Source: 3107 sp001483205 (lineage in GTDB: Bacteria; Pseudomonadota; Alphaproteobacteria; Rhodobacterales; Rhodobacteraceae). From it: a DNA stretch of 64,000 nt. Position numbers and translations under genes: made by a program. Under the pieces are notes generated by a model. It worked only from the letters and a program-made list of their open reading frames with translations. It was not told the origin of the DNA and searched no databases. The number at the start of each line of letters is the position of its first letter. The stretch's first letter is position 1. The stretch covers positions 682,001 to 746,000 of the forward strand of contig OZ219809.1 of NCBI GenBank assembly GCA_964291375.2, read 5' to 3'. Positions 51,566 through 60,261 of the stretch are shown here, one piece after another.

Positions 51566-51987
51566 TTATCCCGATTTCACGCGCAGGCACTGGCGGGCGA
51601 CCCTTCGGGAAAGGCTTCTGCATATTCGCTCAGCCGGGCAGCCGCCTGCCTGGGCGGGCGCTTTTTCCGACAATTTACATTGGTGATGGTCTTGCCATAA
51701 AGCCCACACGTTCCAACGGGCTGAGACGTTTTAAGCGCCTGCCGGGGGGCAGGCAGGCGCTGCCCGGCGCAAGCGCCGGGCGGACGGCTTGGCTACTGAC
51801 GCGCAATTATGCAGGGGTCTTGGGCAAGGCACTCAGGGCCGCACCCGGCCTGTTCAGGGGGCCGCGCCGCCCACCCCATTGAGGGGTAGACGGCGCGGCC
51901 CGGTCTTGCGACCGGGCGGGACTGTCTGGCCGCCGATGCGCTATTATGCAGAGGTCTTATCCCGATTTCACGCGCAGGCACTGGCGG
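51566..51987. repeat. Repeat cluster bracketed by a 31-bp direct repeat
   Basis: TTATCCCGATTTCACGCGCA (continuing GGCACTGGCGG) occurs at 51566-51596 and again, identical, at 51957-51987. Between the copies lie a full mosaic repeat (51610-51822) and a second composite element (51861-51956) made of the module CGCCCACCCCATTGAGGGG, the hairpin CCCGGTC-TTGC-GACCGGG (51899-51916) and a right end CTATTATGCAGAGGTCTT. Confidence 0.85.
51610..51822 (+). repeat. Full-length mosaic intergenic repeat
   Basis: Left end AAAGGCTTCTGCATATTCGC, right end GCGCAATTATGCAGGGGTCTT less one base; internal modules in the same order as the copy at 38598-38807, with hairpin CCCGGCGC-AA-GCGCCGGG. Sits upstream of ftsY. 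Confidence 0.85.
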
Positions 51988-52016
51988 CGGGCGCTAAAAT
52001 CCGGCATTCTTGTCCC

Positions 52017-52409
52017 ATGCGCCATCTGTTGCTCATCCTGGCTGTCTCTGCCCCGGCCCGTGCCGACGCCCCGATCTCGGCAGAGGCGTTCGACGAACTG
52101 ACCCGTGGCAAGACCTATCATTACAGCGACGGGTCCGGCCTCTACGGGGCAGAGCAATACCTGTCCGGGCGGCGGGTATTGTGGTCTTGGCTTGACGGAG
52201 AATGCGAGGCGGGCCGGTGGTTCGAGGCCGGAGCAGGCGCGATCTGCTTCGTTTATGAGCAGGAGCCGGAGCCGCAATGCTGGAGCTTTCGTCTGCGGGG
52301 CGGGCGGCTGGTTGCGCGCTATCTGAATGAGGGCGCGCCGATGGTCCTGTATGAGTTGGAACAGAGCGCCGAGCCGCTGATCTGCCCCGGCCCGGACATC
52401 GGCGTCTGA
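52017..52409 (+). CDS. Small exported protein of unknown function
   Basis: 130 residues. Signal peptide MRHLLLILAVSAPARADAPI, cleavage near RADA. The mature domain YHYSDGSGLYGAEQYLSGRR, VLWSWLDGECEAGRWFEAG and FVYEQEPEPQCWSFRLRGGR has a pair of cysteines and looks like a compact beta domain, seen in similar-sized Rhodobacteraceae periplasmic proteins; no named family recognised. A repeat cluster lies directly upstream and another downstream. Confidence 0.75.
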   Translation: MRHLLLILAVSAPARADAPISAEAFDELTRGKTYHYSDGSGLYGAEQYLSGRRVLWSWLDGECEAGRWFEAGAGAICFVYEQEPEPQCWSFRLRGGRLVARYLNEGAPMVLYELEQSAEPLICPGPDIGV

Positions 52410-52424
52410 AGCGTTTGCCTTTGT

Positions 52425-52560
52425 CGAGACCTTTGAATATCGGCGTGTCTGTGGCCAACCCGTCCCGCCCGGCGGAACGCCGGGCAGCGCTGTCTCACCC
52501 CTCAATGGGGTGAACAGCGCGCGCCCCCCTGCACAGGCCGGATGCGGCCTTCTTCCACTC
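52425..52560 (-). repeat. Inverted composite repeat remnant
   Basis: Inverted right end GAGACCTTTGAATATCGGCG (52428 onward), GGCCAACCCGTCCCGCCCGG, hairpin CCCGGCG-GAA-CGCCGGG (52468-52484) and an inverted module CTCACCCCTCAATGGGGTG (52497-52515). No gene seen between the small exported protein and xseA. Confidence 0.65.
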
Positions 52561-52570
52561 CCCCGGCGCT

Positions 52571-54121
52571 TCAGAACAGACGCCCCTGTTCCGGCCTGTC
52601 CCTGCCAGCCTTCCCGCCGCGCGGCGCGCCCCCCGGCCCGGTCCGCAGACGGCCATCGTGAAACTCGATCTCCAGCACATTTTCCCGCACCGCCTGCGCC
52701 CGCGAGGTAACAACGGCCTCTTTCCCGCGCACCACCGCATATCCGCGCTTAAGGGTGGCGGTGTATCCCAGCGTCCGGCGCACACGGTCCAGCCCGTCGA
52801 GCTTCCCGGCCCAGGCCTCTGTCTGTGTCCGGGCCGCCCCCGACAGGCGCGCCAAAAGCGCCCTCAGCGCGCCGTCCTTCTGCTCCAGCTCCCGCTGCAC
52901 CACCCGCAGGCGCAGCCGCTCCGCCACCTGTGCGCATTCCCGCCGCTTCTGACGCACACCCCGACGCAGCGCAGGCTCAAACCGCGCCGCCAGTGCCCCG
53001 GCCTCGGCGCGCCCCCGCGCCACCCGGCGGCCCGGCATTCCGGGTCGCAACCCGGCGGCGACCCGGCTCAGACTGACCTGCCTGCCCTGCACCAGACGGA
53101 TCAGCGCCCCCGGCAACCGTTCGCCCCACCGGTCCAGACGCTGCCCGGCCTCGGCAACCAGCGCGCGGGGCCTCGGCAGGGCGCGGGACATATCCCGCAA
53201 CCGCTGCCCGCGCCGGGCAATCGCCTGTTCCACCGCCCGGATCAGCCGCGCTTCCTGCTCGCCCGTCCGCGCCAGAAGCTCCATGCGCACCGGCACCGCC
53301 AACTCTGCGGCTGCGGTCGGCGTCGGCGCGCGCACATCCGCCACATGGTCGATCAGGGTGGTATCGGTTTCGTGACCGACGGCAGAGATCAGCGGAATCC
53401 CTGAAGCAGCAGCCGCCCGGACGACGATTTCCTCGTTAAAGCCCCAGAGGTCTTCGACCGAGCCACCGCCCCGCGCGACGATCAACAGGTCAGGGCGGGG
53501 CAGGGGGCCGCCGGGGGACAGCGCGTTGAAACCGGCGATGGCGCGGGCGACTTCCGGCGCACAGCGGTCGCCCTGAACCGCGACGGGCCAGATCAGAACC
53601 CGGCGGGGGAACCGGTCACGCAACCGGTGCAGGATGTCCCTGATGACCGCGCCCGAGGGCGATGTCACCACGCCGATCACTTGCGGCAGGAACGGAATCG
53701 GCTGCTTGTGCTCGGGTGAGAACAGGCCTTCCGCCGCCAGCGCCTTTCTGCGCCGCTCCAGCATTGCCATCAGCGCGCCTTCCCCGGCGATGGTCACCTC
53801 ATCGACATTCAGGTTGTATTTCGATTGCGCGCCAAAGGTGGTCAGCCTGCCGGTGACGATGACTTCCAGCCCCTCTTCCGGCATGACTGAAAGGTGCGCC
53901 GCCTGTCCTTTCCAGGTGGTGCAGGCGAGCACGTTGCGGTCGTCCTTGAGGTCATAGTAGAGGTGGCCGGAGCGGGCGCGGAACACCCGTCCGACCTCGC
54001 CCCGGACCCGGATGCGGCCAAAGGCACCCTCGACCGTGCGCCGCACCGCGCCGGAGATTTCAGAGACGGTAAATTCCGGTGCGTTTGCGCCCGGTGCGGA
54101 GGTGTGGACAGGATCGGGCAT
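52571..54121 (-). CDS. xseA: Exodeoxyribonuclease VII large subunit
   Basis: 516 residues. N-terminal OB fold (FTVSEISGAVRRTVEGAFGR; GRVFRARSGHLYYDLKDDRN), then the catalytic region with PFLPQVIGVVTSPSGAVIRD, VARGGGSVEDLWGFNEEIVV and PLISAVGHETDTTLIDHVAD, and a coiled-coil rich C-terminal half ending in a TLKRGYAVVRGKEAV strand. Degrades single-stranded DNA with XseB (not in window). Confidence 0.95.
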   Translation of the reverse strand: MPDPVHTSAPGANAPEFTVSEISGAVRRTVEGAFGRIRVRGEVGRVFRARSGHLYYDLKDDRNVLACTTWKGQAAHLSVMPEEGLEVIVTGRLTTFGAQSKYNLNVDEVTIAGEGALMAMLERRRKALAAEGLFSPEHKQPIPFLPQVIGVVTSPSGAVIRDILHRLRDRFPRRVLIWPVAVQGDRCAPEVARAIAGFNALSPGGPLPRPDLLIVARGGGSVEDLWGFNEEIVVRAAAASGIPLISAVGHETDTTLIDHVADVRAPTPTAAAELAVPVRMELLARTGEQEARLIRAVEQAIARRGQRLRDMSRALPRPRALVAEAGQRLDRWGERLPGALIRLVQGRQVSLSRVAAGLRPGMPGRRVARGRAEAGALAARFEPALRRGVRQKRRECAQVAERLRLRVVQRELEQKDGALRALLARLSGAARTQTEAWAGKLDGLDRVRRTLGYTATLKRGYAVVRGKEAVVTSRAQAVRENVLEIEFHDGRLRTGPGGAPRGGKAGRDRPEQGRLF

Positions 54122-54130
54122 CGGGGTATT

Positions 54131-54579
54131 TTATGCGTAAGTGACCATTTCGGGCGTCATCGACCGAACATAAATTCCCGGAGAATCTTCTGGCTCAAAT
54201 GCGCGACCGAAAAAGGCCCGATCACCAATACAGAGATCGCAGGTCAGAGTTTCCTCGTTCCAGTGTGGTTTGATCTTGAGAAGTATGTTATCGACCCGCT
54301 TGGCCACGATGGTTCCGTCTGATACGCTGATACGCACCCAGTCGTGTTTACGCGCCAGGTCCGGCATATAGAATATGTCTCTACGTTCATGGATTTCGAC
54401 AGTGCGCCCGACGATCAAATCGTCGCCATCATCCCAACAGCCGAAAAACGCTCCCCACGCTGCTCCTCGCTCAAGCCGTTGAAGCAGCAGACATCGGCAT
54501 CCACCGCCTCTACGAGTTTTTGAAGCGCCAATTCAGGCGTGCATTCGGCAAATGCCCCGACCCAACTAGAGTCGCCCAT
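54131..54579 (-). pseudogene. Accessory protein of unknown function, apparent frameshift
   Basis: The ATG at 54579 (AGGGGTT upstream) opens MGDSSWVGAFAECTPELALQ ... CCFNGLSEEQRGE, then the frame breaks near 54452-54456 (GGGG run on this strand). The neighbouring frame continues smoothly as AFFGCWDDGDDLIVGRTVEI ... SPGIYVRSMTPEMVTYA. One restored base gives an unbroken protein of about 149 residues. No family recognised; lower GC than xseA and purD on either side. Could be a sequencing error. Confidence 0.6.
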
Positions 54580-54780
54580 ATCGAACCCCTGATGTTTCAG
54601 ATTTCGTCATCATACGCGATTCACGCCACGAACAAAGAAGAAAAACCGCAAGAGGGGTTGACTACGCCCGGCACTTGCCCCGGACAGCGCCTGTGCCCCG
54701 CCCCGCACCCCCGTCCTTCCTTGCCATGGCCCCGCCCGCGCCCTAGAACGCCCGCGAACAGAAAGCCGGGGGAAGCACCC

Positions 54781-56045
54781 ATGAACATCCTGATTCTGGG
54801 CGGTGGCGGGCGCGAGCACGCGCTGGCCTGGGCGGTCAAGCAGAACCCGAAATGCGCCCGCCTGATCTGTGCGCCCGGAAACGCGGGCATAGCGGCCATC
54901 GCCGAATGTGCGGCGCTCGACATCACTGACGGCGATGCGGTGGCCGAATTTGCCCGCTCAAACGGCACGGATTTCGTCATTATCGGGCCGGAAGCGCCGC
55001 TGGCGGCGGGTGTTGCTGACCGGCTGCGCACGGCGGGCATTCTCTGTTTCGGCCCCTCGGCAAAGGCCGCCCGGCTCGAGGCCTCCAAGGGCTTCACCAA
55101 AGAGATTTGCGACGCGGCGGGCATCCCCACCGCCCCATATGCGCGCTTCACCGACCCAAACGCCGCCCGCACCCATATCCGCCGCCGGGGGGCGCCGGTG
55201 GTGGTCAAGGCCGACGGGCTTGCCGCCGGCAAGGGGGTCGTCGTCGCCATGACCGAGGCCGACGCCCTGTCCGCCATCGATGCCATGTTCGGCGGCGCGT
55301 TCGGCGCAGCCGGGGCCGAGGTGGTGATCGAGGACTTTATGGAAGGCGAGGAAGCCTCTTTCTTCGTCCTGTGCGACGGAGAGACCGCGCTTGCCGTCGG
55401 CACGGCGCAGGACCACAAGCGCGCCTTTGACGGTGACCGGGGCCCCAATACCGGCGGCATGGGGGCCTATTCGCCCGCCCCGGTGCTGACCGATGCCGTG
55501 GCGGACAGGGCGATGACGCGGATCATCCGCCCCACCCTGGCCGAGCTTGCCCGGCGCGGCATCCCTATCAGGGGGTGCTCTATGCCGGGCTGATGATCGC
55601 CGATGGCCAGCCCCGGCTGGTCGAATATAACGTGCGTTTCGGAGACCCGGAATGTCAGGCGCTGATGATGCGGCTGGGGGGGCAGGCGCTTGATCTGATG
55701 CTGGCCTGTGCAGAGGGGGGGCTTGACGGGGCGCGGGTCAACTGGGCCGACGATCATGGCCTAAGCGTGGTGATGGCGGCGAAGGGCTATCCGGGCGAGT
55801 ATGAGACGGGCAGTGTGATCGGTGGCCTTGAGGCCCTGCCGCAGGACAGCCTGCATATGGTGTTTCATGCCGGAACCGCGCGCGATGGCGGGGGGCGGAT
55901 TGTTGCGTCCGGCGGGCGGGTGCTGGGTGTTACCGGGCGCGGGGGGACATTGGCTGAGGCCCGTGCGCGCGCCTATGCGCTGCTGGGCCGGATCGAGTGG
56001 CCGCAGGGGTTTGCCCGTTCTGACATCGGCGCGCGGGGGGTGTGA
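54781..56045 (+). CDS. purD: Phosphoribosylamine-glycine ligase PurD, apparent -1 frameshift
   Basis: ATP-grasp enzyme joining glycine to phosphoribosylamine. MNILILGGGGREHALAWAVK starts it; then SNGTDFVIIGPEAPLAAGVA-like text, KADGLAAGKGVVVAMTEADA and NTGGMGAYSPAPVLT. After RRGIP the frame breaks: the sequence ATC CCT ATC AGG should read ATC CCC TAT CAG, i.e. one C is missing at 55563-55565. The next frame carries on as VLYAGLMIADGQPRLVEYNV and RFGDPECQALMMRL to the stop at 56045. Restored length is about 421 residues, normal. The gene is normally needed for purine synthesis, so an error in the sequence is likely. Confidence 0.9.
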
Positions 56046-56741
56046 CGGGTTTGTCCGCCGGGGAGCGGGGCGCGCCGCCCACCCCATTGAGGGGTAGACG
56101 GCGCGGCCCGGTCTTGCGACCGGGCGGGATCAGGGCCGGAAGCTGGACTCAAAATCCGGGTGTTAGGGTATATGTCAGAGGTCTTTCCGGGGGCAAAGGC
56201 GCGAACAATCCGAAGGGCAGCGCCCGGCCCGGCGGAAGCGAAGCGCCCGCCATGGGGCGGGGCGGGCGCTGCCCGGCGTTCCGCCGGGCGGGACATTTGG
56301 GGAGCGATACAGCCTTATGCAGATATATTGCCCTTATCCGCGGATATAGCGTGGCGATGTAAAATTGATCACAGGGCCCACCGCTGATCCTGTCAGGGCG
56401 CTGCTGCATAAATGTAAGCGCTTTCACCGAAAATGTAAGCCCTTACATTCCGGGAAAGAGGCAAAACCCGCGTCCGGCCCGCAAGGGGGGTGCGCACGAA
56501 CGCGCCGCCCCGTGGGGGGCGGGTCGGTCTTATGACCGGGCGGGGTCAGGAACAAAACTTGGAAAGGCCTCTGCATAATAGCTCATGGGGCGGGGCGGGC
56601 GCGGGCAGCCGCCTGCCTGGACGGGCGCTTTTCGCGGCAGTCCACACTGGTGAGGGCGCTGCTCATAAATGTAAGCGCTTGCCATAAAGCTCATACGGTT
56701 CGACTTGTTGGGGCGTTTTAAGCGCCGCAACGCCGCCCCCC
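56046..56741. repeat. Dense mosaic-repeat region between purD and tyrC
   Basis: A gene-less 700-base gap. In order: CGCCCACCCCATTGAGGGG module with hairpin CCCGGTC-TTGC-GACCGGG (56069-56130); TATATGTCAGAGGTCTTTCC; GCGCGAACAATCCGAAGGG; a hairpin with arms GGGCAGCGCCCG / CGGGCGCTGCCC; hairpin CCCGGCG-TTC-CGCCGGG (56272-56288); a right end CCTTATGCAGATATATTG; a decayed palindrome CTTATCCGCGGATATA (56333); the LacI-type operator pair (56411-56450); and a left-half repeat (56561-56725) interrupted by a further AATGTAAGCGCTTG. Confidence 0.8.
56411..56450. promoter_or_regulatory. Orphan pair of LacI-type operators
   Basis: AATGTAAGCGCTTTCACC (56411-56428) and AAATGTAAGCCCTTACATTC (56431-56450), centres 21 bases apart, closely matching the twin operators before the DHPS operon. 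A third AATGTAAGCGCTTGCC lies at about 56669-56684. The flanking genes purD and tyrC point towards this spot from both sides, so there is no gene for these sites to control. Confidence 0.6.
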
Positions 56742-57665
56742 TCACTTCCGGCCCGCGCCGCGCCCGAAATCCGGCGCATCCGTATCCTGCCCGGCCTCGA
56801 CAATCCCGCGCCGAACCATCCGGGTGCGGCTGAAATACTCGAACAGGCGCGCGCCGTCCCCGGTGCGGATCGCCCGCTGCAACGCGAACAACTCCTCGGT
56901 AAAGCGGCCAAGAATTTCCAGCGTCGCATCCTTGTTGTTCAGAAACACGTCCCGCCACATGGTCGGGTCAGAGGCCGCAATCCGGGTGAAATCGCGAAAG
57001 CCCGCCGCCGAGTATTTGATCACCTCGCTGTCCGTCACCCGGCGCAGGTCATCGGCCACCCCCACCATCGTATAGGCGATCAGGTGCGGCGCGTGGCTGG
57101 TGACCGCCAGAACCAGATCATGGTGGTCGGCGCTCATCCGGTCTGTCTCTGCCCCCATCCCGCGCCAGAGGCTTTCCAGCCGCCCGACAGCGGCGGGGGC
57201 GCTGCCCGGCTGCGGCACGATCAGGCACCAGCGGTTATCGAACAGCTCGGCAAATCCGGCCTCGGGGCCGGAGCGCTCGGTCCCCGCCAGCGGGTGGGCC
57301 GGAACGAAATGCACAGTCTCCGGCAGATGCGGGGCGACCGCCGCAACCACCGCCTGCTTGACCGAGCCGACATCGCTGACCGTTGCCCCCGGTTTCAGAT
57401 GCGGGCCGATGGCGCGGGCGACGGCCTCCATCGCCCCCACCGGCACACAGAGCACCACCAGATCGGCCCCCTCAACCGCCTCTGCCGCGCTGTCGGTAAC
57501 CCGGTCGCACAACCCGATCCGGCGCGCCGCATCACGTGTGCCGGCAGAGCGTGCCGTGCCGACAATTTCCCCCGCCAGCCCGCCGCGCTGCATCGCCCGG
57601 CACATCGAGGACGCAATCAGCCCGAGGCCGATCAGGGCGATGCGCTCATAAATCGGGGGGGTCAT
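56742..57665 (-). CDS. tyrC: Prephenate/arogenate (cyclohexadienyl) dehydrogenase
   Basis: 307 residues. NAD-binding start RIALIGLGLIASSMCRAMQR, then DLVVLCVPVGAMEAVARAIG, TVSDVGSVKQAVVAAVAPHL, FVPAHPLAGTERSGPEAGFA (conserved histidine) and DHHDLVLAVTSHAPHLIAYT. Oxidative decarboxylation towards tyrosine. ATG overlaps the hisC stop (ATGA). Substrate preference (prephenate or arogenate) cannot be read off. Confidence 0.93.
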   Translation of the reverse strand: MTPPIYERIALIGLGLIASSMCRAMQRGGLAGEIVGTARSAGTRDAARRIGLCDRVTDSAAEAVEGADLVVLCVPVGAMEAVARAIGPHLKPGATVSDVGSVKQAVVAAVAPHLPETVHFVPAHPLAGTERSGPEAGFAELFDNRWCLIVPQPGSAPAAVGRLESLWRGMGAETDRMSADHHDLVLAVTSHAPHLIAYTMVGVADDLRRVTDSEVIKYSAAGFRDFTRIAASDPTMWRDVFLNNKDATLEILGRFTEELFALQRAIRTGDGARLFEYFSRTRMVRRGIVEAGQDTDAPDFGRGAGRK

Positions 57666-58751
57666 CGCGGCACCTTTCGGAAATCGGCAATCGCGGCGGC
57701 CACCCGGCGACAGGCGGCCTCGTCGCCGATGGTGATGCGCAGGCAATGGGGCAGCTTATAGCCCGCCGTTCCGCGCACGATCAGGCCCCTTGACTGCAAA
57801 AAGGCGTTGCAGGCTGTCGCCTCGTCTGCGTCCCTGAACCGGGCGAGGATGAAATTGGCGAAAGACTTGTCCGAAGGCACCCCCGCCCCGGCAAGCGCAT
57901 CTGCAAGCCAGGCCCGCATCCGGGCGTTTTTCTCGCGGCAGGTGCGGGCATGGTCGCTGTCCCGCAACGCCGCCTCGGCCGTATCAAGCTGTGCTGTGGA
58001 CAGGTTGAAGGGGCTGCGCACCCGGTTGAGTGCGCCGATCACCGGAGCGGGGCCATAGCCCCAGCCGACGCGCAGCCCGCCAAGCCCGTGGAGCTTGGAG
58101 AATGTGCGGGTCATCACCACATTCCCGCGGTTTTCCACCAGCGACGCGCCGCCGTCAAAGCCCCCGATATATTCGGCATAGGCCCCGTCGAGCACCAGCA
58201 GCGCGCTGCTCCGGCAAACCCGCCGCCAGCCGTTCCGTCCCGGTGGCGTCAATCATCGTGCCGGTGGGGTTGTTCGGGTTGGCGACAAAGACAAGCCGGG
58301 TGCGCAGGGTGCAGGCGGCGAGAATCGCATCGACATCGATCACCCGGTTGTGTTCTGCCGCCTCTACCGGTGTTGCCCCGGCAGCCAGTGCCGATATGCG
58401 ATACATGGCAAAGCCGTGTTCGGTGTGGACCACCTCATCCCCCGGCCCGGCATAGGTCTGACAGAGAAGCGAGATGATTTCGTCCGAACCGGCCCCGCAG
58501 ATCACCCGCTCCGGGTCCAGCCGGTGGATGTCGCCGATGGCGCGCCGCAGGCTGGCGTGATCGCTGCCGGGATAGCGGTGCAGGTCATGCGCGGCGCGGC
58601 GGAAGGCCTCTTTGGCGGCGTCCGGCGGGCCGAAGGGGTTTTCGTTGGACGAGAGCTTGATCGGGTCGGGGATGCCGTCAAGCGTCGCCTGCCCGCCCTG
58701 GTAGGGGGTGATGTCCATGATCCCCGGTCGGGGTTGAATGGTGCTGTTCAT
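57662..58751 (-). CDS. hisC: Histidinol-phosphate/aromatic aminotransferase HisC, apparent frameshift
   Basis: PLP-dependent class I aminotransferase. First frame: YQGGQATLDGIPDPIKLSSN, ENPFGPPDAAKEAF, ICGAGSDEIISLLCQTYAGP and FVANPNNPTGTMIDATGTER. The frame breaks close to 58200-58208 (GAGCAGCGCGCTGCTG): removing one base gives the expected LPEQ-ALLVLDGAYAEYI. The second frame has the PLP lysine in TRTFSKLHGLGGLRVGWGYG and ends ADFRKVPR. Restored length about 363 residues, normal. Overlaps tyrC, so it may serve tyrosine/phenylalanine as well as histidine. Confidence 0.9.
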
Positions 58752-58953
58752 CCGGCGCTCCCGCGTTGCAGGGGGGTTCTACAGGCCGGACGCGGGCAAG
58801 GCCATACGGAAAAATGTGGTGCGGGGTTGGGAGGGTTCGCGCGGGGGCGGGGACGCGCCGACGGAAGGTGGCAAAGGGAACGGGTGACAGCAATGCAGAT
58901 ATGGCTGGTCACCGGATTCCGACTTTGATACAAGATGTGCAAGAGGAGCTTTG
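58752..58953. other. Gap between hisC and the TIGR04255 cassette
   Basis: 200 bases without a gene. GC falls towards the right-hand side. CAAGAGGAGC directly precedes the next start. No clear promoter recognised. Confidence 0.4.
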
Positions 58954-59759
58954 ATGAGCAGACGGCCAGACCATCTTCCTGATTTTGCGGAACCGCCTCT
59001 GGATGAGGTGGTCTTGGGTGTGCAATTCGAGCCGGTTTCCGGTTATTCAGCTGTTTACGCCAAGGACATCTGGGAACTGTTCCGATCGGAATTTCCGAAA
59101 GTCCAAGAACAACCGATCCTTCCCCACAGTTTGAAACTTTCGGCGGAGCAAACGCTCAGGCCAGCCTTGAAATTCATTTGGGAGAGGCACCTGTCGGCAG
59201 CAGGTTGTGGTTTCTGTCCGAGGATGAAAGCCACCTTCTGCAATTTCAATCAGACCTTTTCATCACGAACTGGAGGAAGCGACCCAACTTGCTACCATAT
59301 CCCCGGTTTGAAGAAATCGCGAAGGCTTTTGAGAATAATCTGACCAAGCTGGCAGAGCACTTTTTGGAGAATTTCAAGCATCAAATCAACATCAACCAAG
59401 CTGAGGTCACCTACGTCAACATTATACCGGTTGAAGACTACTCCGAGGCGTGTGAGTGGTTCAGCCTGTTGAGAGGCGGCAATCTGAATATCGATACCCT
59501 GAATATGGAGTTTGGCGAGGTTGTAGAGAGCCGGACAGGCGAGCCGTTCGCACGTCTGTATCATAAAATCGAATCCGCACGATCAGTAAATAGTGAACAA
59601 AGGGCATTCAGGTTGTCGCTGACATACAAGGGCAAACCGGCAGGGAATGACATCGCCTCGGCCATGATATTTCTTGCTGGCGCACGAGAAGCAGTTGTTA
59701 CCCGTTTCGCCGACATAACCACGGACAAAGCGCATCAAAGCTGGGGGAGGAAAAAATGA
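58954..59759 (+). CDS. TIGR04255-family protein, apparent -1 frameshift (first gene of a three-gene cassette)
   Basis: N-terminal frame MSRRPDHLPDFAEPPLDEVV continues VLGVQFEPVSGYSAVYAKD and FPKVQEQPIL. After that, one C is missing in the run 59122-59125: CTTCCCCACAG should be CTT CCN CCA CAG. The other frame then gives PPQFETFGGANAQASLEIHL, SRLWFLSEDESHLLQFQSDL, FITNWRKRP and AEVTYVNIIPVEDY. The opening 'PPL.EVVLGVQF' and 'LLQFQ.d.F..NWR' fit the sporadic TIGR04255 family, of unknown function. Restored length about 268 residues, the family's usual size. Stop overlaps the next start (ATGA). Lower GC than the flanking genes. Confidence 0.8.
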
Positions 59760-60244
59760 CTGTGATGCCACAACAAATTACCACATTTCAGGATAAAACC
59801 CTGAATTACATCCCAAGTGAAAATACTGTTTCCTCATTGCCCATTGTTCCCCGGCGCACACGAGTTGACCAACCAACCTCAGCGTGGTTTCAAAAACTGG
59901 AGGATCGTTTTAGTGAGCTGACCTCTCTGCCAAGAGGCTGGGACGGATATACCGGCAAACCCGTTTCATTCCCATGTGCGTATTTTGCTGCAAATCTGAT
60001 AGAGCGGCTTTATGTGAAGGGTGTTCGTGAGCCTGCTCTTGTGCCGGGGTCGGACGGCACATTGCAGATAGAATGGCATTATAACCGGTATGATATAGAG
60101 GCGGATGTCCTGGCACCCTATAAAGTGGTTGCGTATCGCCTTGACCACATGACAGGTCGGGAAGAAGAAATGGAAATACAGGCAGACTTCACCAAATTGG
60201 CAGATTGGGTGATTGCGCTTGGCCAGTCCCGCACCAGCGCCTGA
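59756..60244 (+). CDS. Accessory protein of unknown function (second gene of cassette)
   Basis: 162 residues. ATG overlaps the upstream stop, with GGGGGAGG as ribosome site, so translation is coupled. Central motif LTSLPRGWDGYTGKPVSFPC ('LP.GWDG....P.s') followed by SDGTLQIEWHYNRYDIEADV. Such 'GWDG ... LQ.EWH...DIE' proteins recur as small partners in accessory gene pairs, but I know no assigned function. Soluble, no signal peptide. Confidence 0.75.
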   Translation: MTVMPQQITTFQDKTLNYIPSENTVSSLPIVPRRTRVDQPTSAWFQKLEDRFSELTSLPRGWDGYTGKPVSFPCAYFAANLIERLYVKGVREPALVPGSDGTLQIEWHYNRYDIEADVLAPYKVVAYRLDHMTGREEEMEIQADFTKLADWVIALGQSRTSA

Positions 60245-60261
60245 CGCGCGGAGGGCTGGTT

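Noticed and set aside
55563..55580. Programmed ribosomal frameshift in purD
   Set aside because: No slippery heptamer, internal Shine-Dalgarno or downstream pseudoknot is evident, and PurD homologues are made from a single frame.
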